A stretch of 12,500 bases of DNA. Source: Chrysomallon squamiferum. Lineage: Eukaryota; Mollusca; Gastropoda; Neomphalida; Peltospiridae. The stretch covers positions 776,894-789,393 of the forward strand of contig CM022678.1 of NCBI GenBank assembly GCA_012295275.1, written 5' to 3'. The translations under genes and the position numbers were made by a program. This document shows positions 7,511-12,500 of this stretch, in pieces; position 1 is the first letter of the stretch; the number at the start of each line of letters is the position of its first letter. The notes below the pieces were generated by a model. It saw only the letters and a program-made list of their open reading frames with translations, had not been told where the DNA came from and did no database searches.

Positions 7511-8212
7511 GTACGTCCTCACCCTGACCTTCTTTTCATTGCTCTCTGTCAGTCTGTCACACATTAATACATCTATATGTACGTGTGTGTGAATGTATGT
7601 AATTATGTATGTATGTATGTATGTATGTGTGTATGTATGTATATATCTATGTATGTATGTATGTTTGTATGTATATATGTATGTGTGTGTATGTATGTTT
7701 GTATGTATATGTGTATGTATGTGTATATATGTATGTATGTATGTATGTGAATCTGAAAAACTAAAAAAACAATGAAATTTAAAGTGAGATTTTTATCTAA
7801 ATTATTAACACTATCATTCTGTTGTATTTCTATCCATCTTTCATTTTTTTTTTCTTCCATTCCTTCCGCCTGATTTTTTCTCTTCTTTTCTTTCTAACTT
7901 TTTAAAAATATTTTTCACGTTGTCGTCGTCGTTTCCTTCTAAAACATCTTCACTGATACCAGCTTCTTTAACTTACACCTGTTGTTTTCTTCTTTTATTT
8001 TTATTATTTTTTCTTTATTTCTTTATTTAGTTATTCATTTACTATCTTTTTGTTTGTTTGTTGAAATCATGTCTCACACTGCTGATGAAGATTCATCATC
8101 ATAATCAACATTATTATTATTGTTCTTCTTCTTATTATTATTATTATCATTGTTGTTGTGTTACTATTTTTGTTGTTGTTATTATTATTTTTGTTGTTTT
8201 ATTGTTGTTGTT

Positions 8213-8254
<42 letters not shown>

Positions 8255-8264
8255 ATTATTACAG
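7511..8264. repeat. Intron: TATG array, T-rich region, then TTA/TTG triplets at the acceptor
   Basis: TATG and TGTG units span about 7575-7750. Bases 7751-8100 are T-rich and unique-looking with no recognisable gene. TTA, CTT and TTG triplets at 8102-8262 lead directly into ATTATTACAG (AG 8263-8264). Confidence 0.85.
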
Positions 8265-8344
8265 AAATCGGTCCACGTAAGCTGGTCATGTTGACACCGT
8301 CAGGGGGGATAATCGAGGTGGAGGACACAGCAACTCTTACATCG
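8265..8344 (+). CDS. Linker / possible pro-region exon A
   Basis: The phase-1 exon after ATTACAG encodes EIGPRKLVMLTPSGGIIEVE then DTATLTS. I assign no domain. It lies between EGF6 and the first Arg-rich cleavage site, where an ADAM-type prodomain would be expected, though it is much too short for one. The end is ambiguous. GTTAGT at 8345 gives phase 0, which fits the next exon best; GTACGT at 8349 gives phase 1. Both sites are the first unit of an 18-bp donor array, and the frame stays open through that array to 8599. Confidence 0.55.
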
Positions 8345-8600
8345 GTTAGTACGTTACCTTTCGATAGAACGTTAACTTCGGTTAGTACGTTAACTTTAGT
8401 TAGTACGTCAACTTTAGACAATACGTTATCGTTAGATAGTACGTCAACTTTAGTTAGTACGTTAACTTTAGTTAGTACGTCAACTTTAGATAGTACGTTA
8501 TCTTTAGATAGTACGTCAACTTTAGTTAGTACGTTAACTTTGGTTAGTACGTTACCTTTAGTTAGCAGGTTTAGTTCAGTGAGTATTAACTTCAGTTAGT
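8345..8600 (+). repeat. 18-bp tandem repeat of a 5' splice site, about 13 copies
   Basis: The unit is GTTAGTACGTTAACTTTA with variants, exact period 18. GTACGT occurs at 8349, 8385, 8403, 8439, 8457, 8475, 8493, 8511, 8529 and 8547. Degenerate forms lie at 8367 (GAACGT), 8421 (ATACGT) and 8565 (GCAGGT). The frame entering from exon 8265 reads Ser/Thr/Leu/Val/Asp hexapeptides through the array without a stop. Each later donor would add six residues in frame. Confidence 0.92.
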
Positions 8601-8698
8601 TCGTTACGATGAAGTAGTATGATTACGTCAGACAGTACGTAGTAAGGTACGTTTAGTACGTGCTGATATTTGAGACAAACTGTTTTATTTTCACTCAG

Positions 8699-8868
8699 AA
8701 AAACGCGACGGCTGTGACTGCGGAGAGAGAAAAGGCTCACGGAGACAAGTTGCTAAGCAGACCAAAAACTGAACGAGACCGAGGCTGAGGTGCAAAACGC
8801 GAACTTGGAGGCCTCGGCGAACTTATCCGACCCGCTCGACTTCGGTCCTGACAGCACCAAGGGAATAG
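8699..8868 (+). CDS. Linker / pro-region exon B, frameshifted (+1 in an A run)
   Basis: The exon runs from TTCACTCAG to GTGTGT at 8869. From its start the phase-0 frame reads NATAVTAEREKAHGDKLLS, then meets TGA. From 8769 the next frame reads LNETEAEVQNANLEASANLS, then DPLDFGPDSTKGI in phase 1, matching the following exon. Its length is 170 bp where the phases need 169. One base fewer in the A5 run at 8764-8768 joins the frames. The product is hydrophilic and probably helical, with no known domain. Its last residues, DSTKGIG, are repeated in exon 9751-9848. Decay or sequencing error are both possible. Confidence 0.5.
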
Positions 8869-8884
8869 GTGTGTTGTAACTAGA

Positions 8885-9190
8885 GCAGCGATAGTTTATA
8901 CTAGAACAGCGATAGTTTATACTAGAACAGTGATAGTTTATACTAGTACAGCGATAATTTATACTAGAGGAGCGATAGTTTATTCTAGCGATAGTTTATA
9001 CTGTGATAGTTATACTAGAGCAGGCGATCGTTTATACTATAGATATATAATTTATACATTGTTTATAATTATTTATACTATTGTAGATAGTTATACTAGC
9101 CTTGGTGATAGTTATTCTAGTATTGTGATAGTTATACTAGGATTTTGTAATATATATATACTAGCGTTGTGATAATTATTCTAGTTTTAC
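8885..9190. repeat. 21-bp GCGATAGTTTATACTAGA repeat
   Basis: GATAGTTTATA or close variants start at 8890, 8911, 8932, 8953 and 8974 (21-bp period), then continue irregularly to about 9190 with GTGATAGTTATACTAG forms. The remainder of the intron to 9456 is AT-rich with ATATCATACC-like pieces and no gene. Confidence 0.85.
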
Positions 9191-9456
9191 TATTCCTGTG
9201 TTGATAAACTAGTTTTAATAGGTATAGTTTGTTTTACTAATGTTGTGATAGTTATAACTGTTGTAATAGTTATAATTTTAAAAGTAAAATAATAGTTTAA
9301 CACAACTATATATGATATGAAGGTATAACATATTATATGTAAGAGATAAAACGATACCATACTATAAGATAACATAACGTAATACAAGTTATGATATCAT
9401 ACCATATCATGCAATGTGATAAAGTTTCGATGTGATATATGTGTGGTATGTTTCAG

Positions 9457-9521
9457 ATATCAACGCTGTTCTGGGTATTTCACCAGGAAGGAAGAAGCGA
9501 CATGTGTTAGGACAGAAACAA
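9457..9521 (+). CDS. First basic processing-site exon (Arg-Lys-Lys-Arg)
   Basis: A 65-bp exon, phase 1 in and phase 0 out, between GTTTCAG and GTAAGA at 9522. With the preceding G it encodes DINAVLGISPGRKKRHVLGQ then KQ. RKKR fits the R-x-[K/R]-R furin-type rule. The segment resembles exon 10178-10280 (Asp-Val-Glu-Ala-Leu-Phe-Gly, then GRKKR). That second copy runs on into the protease, whereas this one stops at Lys-Gln just before the protease strand would begin. It looks like the upstream member of a duplicated exon pair. Confidence 0.65.
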
Positions 9522-9750
9522 GTAAGAACAAGTCAAAAGAGAGAAAGAAAGAAAGAAAGAAATATGAAAGGAACGAGAGAAAGCATGAGAAACGAAAAAA
9601 GAACAGAAATAAAAAAGGAGTTAAAAAGAACAATAATAATATAAATAAATAAATAAAAGAAAAAAAAAGTTGACTAATAATAATAATAAGAAGAAGAAGA
9701 AGAAGAAGAAATACGTGAAGTCGTAATAAATATTTTATTTTAATAAACAG
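9522..9750. repeat. Purine-rich intron: GAAA, AAT, AAG repeats
   Basis: GAAAGAAA units at about 9540-9600, AAAT/AAT near 9630-9660 and AAT then AAG triplets at about 9676-9710 precede TAATAAACAG. The Lys-rich open frames are repeat read-through past the donor at 9522. No other feature. Confidence 0.8.
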
Positions 9751-9848
9751 GGGAAGGAAAAGATGTCGATGGAGGGAAATATCACGTGGGTTGCTATGGA
9801 CAACCCCTATCAGAACAAACTTCAGTTCAGACAGCACTAAAGGAGTAG
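9751..9848 (+). CDS. Linker / pro-region exon C, frameshifted (+1 in a C run), duplicate of exon B
   Basis: The exon runs from AATAAACAG to GTATGT at 9849. Phase 0 reads KEKMSMEGNITWVAMDN, then reaches TAA; after the CCCC run the next frame reads PIRTNFSSDSTKGV and exits in phase 1. Its length is 98 bp where the phases require 97, so one extra C at 9804-9807 explains the break. The end, N-F-S-S-DSTKGVG, matches D-F-G-P-DSTKGIG of exon 8699-8868 at the same splice phase. The 5' halves do not obviously align. A sequon NIT is present. No named domain. Confidence 0.5.
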
Positions 9849-10177
9849 GTATGTTCATGACGTCATTTTCGTACTTTCCTACGTTGTGGTTGTCGTTGTC
9901 AAGGTGTTTTTAATCGTTGTTGTTGCTGTTCATTTTATAAATGGCTATTTACATGAAGATTTGTGTGAATGTTGTTACTGATGTTGGTATTAGCGTTGAT
10001 GCTATTTTTATTGATAAAAATAGAGATTGTAGTAATTTTATGATTTTTGTGTATGTTAAATAGTAATAGTAATAATAATAATAATAATAATAATTTTAAT
10101 AATAATAAACTCAAATAAAAAACAATAAATAAATAAAATAAAACATAAATAAATAAACGAATATTTTCACTGTGTAG
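9849..10177. repeat. Intron with AAT/AAAT repeats before the acceptor
   Basis: The first half is T/G-rich unique sequence without a gene. AAT and AAAT units cover about 10060-10160. The acceptor is TTTTCACTGTGTAG at 10177. Confidence 0.8.
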
Positions 10178-10280
10178 ATGTTGAGGCACTGTTTGGAACG
10201 GGAAGAAAGAAACGTCAGACTAAAGAACAGAAACGCATCATAGAATTGTTACTGATTGTCGACTACGCCGTTTCTCAATA
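10178..10280 (+). CDS. Second processing site and start of M12B metalloprotease domain
   Basis: A 103-bp exon, phase 1 in and phase 2 out, from CTGTGTAG to GTAAAA at 10281. It encodes Asp, then VEALFGTGRKKRQTKEQKR, then IIELLLIVDYAVSQ. GRKKR is a furin-type site. The following hydrophobic strand I-E-L-L-L-I-V-D-Y is the typical first beta strand of reprolysin/ADAM catalytic domains, which begin shortly after such a site. This arrangement strongly suggests a proprotein that is cleaved to release the protease. The split Tyr codon joins correctly to exon 10604. Confidence 0.8.
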
Positions 10281-10295
10281 GTAAAACGTTTTGGT

Positions 10296-10334
<39 letters not shown>

Positions 10335-10603
10335 CGTGTTTGTTTGTTTGTTTGTTTATTGTTTGTTTACTGGTTTGTTTATTGTTTTATTAATTAATTA
10401 TTTATTATTTACTTATGTATCTATTTTTTTACTTATTTAGTTATTTTTTTATTTACGTATTTACTTATAATATTAATTAATTACTAATATATTTAGCTTT
10501 GTATCTGTTTCTTTATTTACTTACATATATCTTTCTTGATCTATTTGAATGTTTATTTATTTATTTATTTATTTATTTATTTGTTTGTTTGTTTAAACAA
10601 CAG
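10281..10603. repeat. TTTA/TTTG-rich intron
   Basis: TTTA at about 10296-10333, TTTG near 10337-10370, AT-rich filler, then TTTA/TTTG again at about 10555-10592, ending TTTAAACAACAG. No gene seen inside. Confidence 0.85.
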
Positions 10604-10682
10604 CTGGTTACACTGGATGGATGGTTTACAAGAACTCGCCTTCAGCGAAATGAAAGATTATTATCACAATATGGTCCATTCC
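10604..10682 (+). CDS. M12B metalloprotease exon 2
   Basis: A 79-bp exon, phase 2 in and phase 0 out, between AACAACAG and GTGAGT at 10683. The first C completes Tyr. It then reads WLHWMDGLQELAFSEMKDYY and HNMVHS. This fits the first helix of the ADAM/reprolysin fold, in which a strand ending V-D-x is followed by an amphipathic helix with Y-x-x-x-x-V/M. The exon end and donor are the first copy of a 56-bp tandem repeat, so alternative donors follow. Using the next one would add 56 bp and run into a stop, so 10683 is the sensible donor. Confidence 0.75.
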
Positions 10683-11095
10683 GTGAGTCACGTATTTCTG
10701 TGTTTTGTTATATCACGTATTTTAATATGGACTATTCCGTGAGTTACGTATTTCTGTGTTTTGTTATATAACGTATTTTAATATGGACTATTCCGTGAGT
10801 TACGTATTTCTGTGTTTTGTTATATCACGTATTTTAATATGGACTATTCCGTGAGTTACGTATTTCTGTGTTTTGTTATATAACGTATTTTAATCATGGA
10901 CTATTCCGTGAGTCACGTATTTCTGTCATGTCTAATATCACGTATTTTAATATGGACTATTCCTTTAGTTACGCATTTCTGTCATGTCTAATATCACGTA
11001 TTTTAATATGGACTATTCCATGAGTCAAGTATTTCTGTGTTTTGTTATATTACGTGTTTTAATATGCTTCGTCCCAAGAGTCACGTATTTTTTTT
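10683..11095 (+). repeat. 56-bp tandem repeat of an exon end plus splice donor, about eight copies
   Basis: Each unit ends AATATGGACTATTCC followed by GTGAGTTACGTATTTCTG and a T-rich spacer. The first boundary is the real exon end AATATGGTCCATTCC before GTGAGT. Intact GTGAGT sites occur at 10683, 10739, 10795, 10851 and 10908; degraded ones lie near 10964, 11020 and 11076. The period is 56-57 bp, so frame is not kept. The open frames over it come from the repeat. Confidence 0.9.
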
Positions 11096-11184
11096 CTATG
11101 TTTCTTTATAATGTTACGTTACAAATCTGTTACGTTTCTGTCACAAATTCGTTTTCTTTCCGATGATAAAGTAGGCATGATCAT

Positions 11185-11795
11185 TTGTGTGTGTATCTCT
11201 GTGTTTTGTGTATGTGTGTGTATGGGTATGTATGTTTGTATGTATGCATGTATGTATGTATGTATATGTATATATGTATGTATGTATGTATGTATATGTA
11301 TATGTGTATATATATATGTATGTATGTGTGTATATATATATATGTATGTATGTATGTTTTGTATGTGTATATGTATGTATGTATGTATATATGTATATGT
11401 GTGTGTATGTATGTATGTATGTATGTATGTATGTATGTATGTGTGTATGTAAAACGTTTATATGTATGTAGTGTGGTGTATGTGTGGTATTTGTGTGTGT
11501 TTGTATGAACTTTGGTTGTCTGTATGTATATTGCCATGTACGTGTATGTGTATGTATATAAATATGTATGTATAATGTATGTATAATATGTATGTTGTTG
11601 TATCTTGTATATATGTTGTGTTAATGTGTGTATGTGTGATGTATGTGTGTGTATGTGTGTTATGTTGTTGTGTGGTGTATGTTGTGTATGTATGTATGTA
11701 TGTATGTATTGTTGTATGGTATGTATTGTTGTATGTATATATGTATGTATATGGTGTATGTATGTATATGAATGTGTGTATGTGTGTATGATAAA
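11185..11795. repeat. Long TATG/TGTATG array
   Basis: TATG, TGTG, TATATG and later TGTTGTATG units run almost unbroken to the acceptor region TTTACTCTGTTTCAG at 11813. ACGTTTATATGTATG and AAAACGTTTACTCTG pieces recur at 11452 and 11794. No exon seen; Tyr/Val/Met/Cys-rich frames are artefacts. Confidence 0.9.
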
Positions 11796-11813
11796 ACGTT
11801 TACTCTGTTTCAG

Positions 11814-11886
11814 TTCGGACTACGACTCAGGTCTTTGACGAGTTTTGGACATTGAACTTTGGTTGTCTCGACTCATCATTGCCAAC
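11814..11886 (+). CDS. M12B metalloprotease exon 3, frameshifted (+1 in a T run)
   Basis: The exon lies between CTCTGTTTCAG and GTACGT at 11887. Phase 0 from the start reads FGLRLRSLTS and then breaks to a TGA. After the TTTT run (11833-11836) the next frame reads LDIELWLSRLIIAN and exits in phase 0. Its length is 73 bp where the phases require 72. The pieces match the reprolysin segment in which a variable strand is followed by I-x-x-x-L-x-R-L/I-x-I. One extra T would explain the break. The alternative is a decayed protease. Confidence 0.55.
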
Positions 11887-11952
11887 GTACGTGAGTTACC
11901 TCCCTTGTTTATCTAAGCGTGTTACTTACCTCTAAATATACAGTGGAAAGAA

Positions 11953-11985
<33 letters not shown>

Positions 11986-12349
11986 GTTGCTTGTTCTTGT
12001 TACTTGTGCTGTTGTTGTTGCTTACGTTGCTGCTGCTGTTGTTGTTGTTAATTGTGATATTTGTTTACCTGTCAGATGTAACAGTACGTTGTTGTAGTGG
12101 TGTGTTACGTTGCTGTAGTGGTGTGTAACAGTACTGTGTTGTAGTGGTGTGTTACGTTGTTGTAGTATTGTGTAACAGTTCGTTGTTGTAGTGGTGTGTT
12201 ACGTTGTTGTAGTAGTGTGTTACGTTGTTGTAGTGGTGTGTAACAGTACTGTGTTGTAGTAGTGTGTAACAGTACGTTGTTGTAGTGGTGTGTTACGTTG
12301 TTGTAGTGGTGTGTTACGTTGTTCTAGTGGTGTGTTACGTTGTTTTCAG
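11887..12349 (+). repeat. Intron with AAT, TTG and a 21-bp GTGTTACGTTGTTGTAGTG array
   Basis: (AAT)n lies at about 11955-11983 and TTG/GCT triplets at about 12005-12050. From about 12080 to 12349, 19-21 bp units of GTGGTGTGTTACGTTGTTGTA alternate with TAACAGTAC forms. Most units contain the acceptor-like GTTGTTGTAG; the last, GTTGTTTTCAG, is the real acceptor. No gene seen. Confidence 0.85.
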
Positions 12350-12492
12350 ACATCAAATGCTTCGTCGTGGACGACAGCCACGGCAGTGAACGGCACAGTG
12401 GACACCGACGTCGTGCTGAGAGCTTTCACACACTGGGTCTACAACAACATGGCATTCTTACCCAACCACGACCACGTCATGTTAATCACTGG
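12350..12492 (+). CDS. M12B metalloprotease exon 4, up to the HDH-LITG motif
   Basis: A 143-bp exon, phase 0 in and phase 2 out, between TTGTTTTCAG and GTAGGT at 12493. It encodes TSNASSWTTATAVNGTVDTD, then VVLRAFTHWVYNNM, then FLPNHDHVMLITG. L-x-x-F-x-x-W followed by HDHxxLITG is diagnostic of M12B (ADAM/ADAMTS) catalytic domains; it sits about 40-60 residues before the zinc-binding HExxHxxGxxH, which would be just beyond the window. Sequons NAS and NGT are present. No disintegrin or thrombospondin part is visible. This is the strongest single evidence that the downstream half encodes a metalloprotease. Confidence 0.88.
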
Positions 12493-12500
12493 GTAGGTTG

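Larger units (their letters stand above)
840..12492 (+). other. Probable single gene: EGF / FAMeT / GON / M12B metalloprotease, partial at both ends
   Basis: The span covers all coding exons I can support. Their order, common strand and matching phases suggest one gene. EGF exons are phase 1-1; FAMeT halves are phase 1-1; GON exons run 1-0, 0-0 and 0-stop; the protease exons run 1-0, 0-1, 1-2, 2-0, 0-0 and 0-2. The product would be extracellular: EGF modules, a FAMeT-type module, two basic processing sites and a reprolysin-type domain. No initiator Met, signal peptide, promoter or convincing poly(A) signal is visible. I do not recognise this architecture as a named protein. An alternative is two genes, one ending with GON at 6521 and one starting upstream of 7012. 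The phase match across the FAMeT halves, and the lack of any start or signal peptide after 6521, argue against that. Confidence 0.6.

Noticed and set aside
9460-9858. 132-residue minus-strand frame rich in Leu/Phe
   Set aside because: It is the complement of purine-rich repeats and does not resemble a known membrane protein.
11111-11838. Several frames of Tyr/Val/Met/Cys in the TATG array, both strands
   Set aside because: Simple repeat read-through in all frames.

Overview
This is intron-rich animal DNA. Short GT-AG exons of 65-272 bp sit in introns built almost wholly of simple repeats and minisatellites. The domain mix (EGF-like exons, a farnesoic-acid-O-methyltransferase-type (FAMeT) domain, a GON domain and an M12B/ADAM-type metalloprotease) and the repeat load suggest an invertebrate, most likely a mollusc or another lophotrochozoan. 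That placement is an inference. I see no bacterial operon, virus, transposon gene, tRNA or rRNA.

Everything coding lies on the + strand and can be read as one gene that enters at the left edge and leaves at the right edge. In order: five EGF-like exons (840-925 damaged; 1301-1414; 2144-2257; 3391-3504; 4029-4148), all phase 1; the N-terminal half of a FAMeT domain (4519-4755); three exons making a complete GON domain and ending in a stop (5108-5379, 5830-6006, 6366-6521); the C-terminal half of the FAMeT domain (7012-7233); a sixth EGF (7421-7510); a hydrophilic linker (8265-8344, 8699-8868); a first Arg-Lys-Lys-Arg processing site (9457-9521); a second linker and a second such site running into a metalloprotease domain (9751-9848, 10178-10280, 10604-10682, 11814-11886, 12350-12492). 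The window ends just before the expected zinc-binding HExxH motif. Signal peptide and promoter would lie further left.

The phases make one point clear. Exon 4519-4755 joins in frame either to 7012-7233, restoring one continuous FAMeT domain followed by the protease, or to 5108-5379, giving half a FAMeT domain, a full GON domain and a stop. The GON exons therefore look like a cassette inside the FAMeT intron, possibly an alternative 3' end. GON is known chiefly as the last domain of ADAMTS proteases of the GON-1/ADAMTS9/ADAMTS20 group, so its place upstream of a metalloprotease is unexpected.

A second theme is tandem repeats that copy exon edges and splice sites. A 54-bp unit repeats the EGF5 acceptor six times in frame. 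An 18-bp unit repeats a 5' splice site about thirteen times in frame. A 56-bp unit repeats the end and donor of a protease exon about eight times. About 52 bp at the end of GON exon 3 are duplicated into the next satellite. Trinucleotide repeats also abut many acceptors.

Three exons near the protease (8699-8868, 9751-9848, 11814-11886) are each exactly one base too long for their flanking phases, and each holds a 4-5 base homopolymer where the extra base could lie. This may be sequencing error or real decay. The splice model is read by eye from consensus sites and domain continuity; RNA evidence is needed to settle it.
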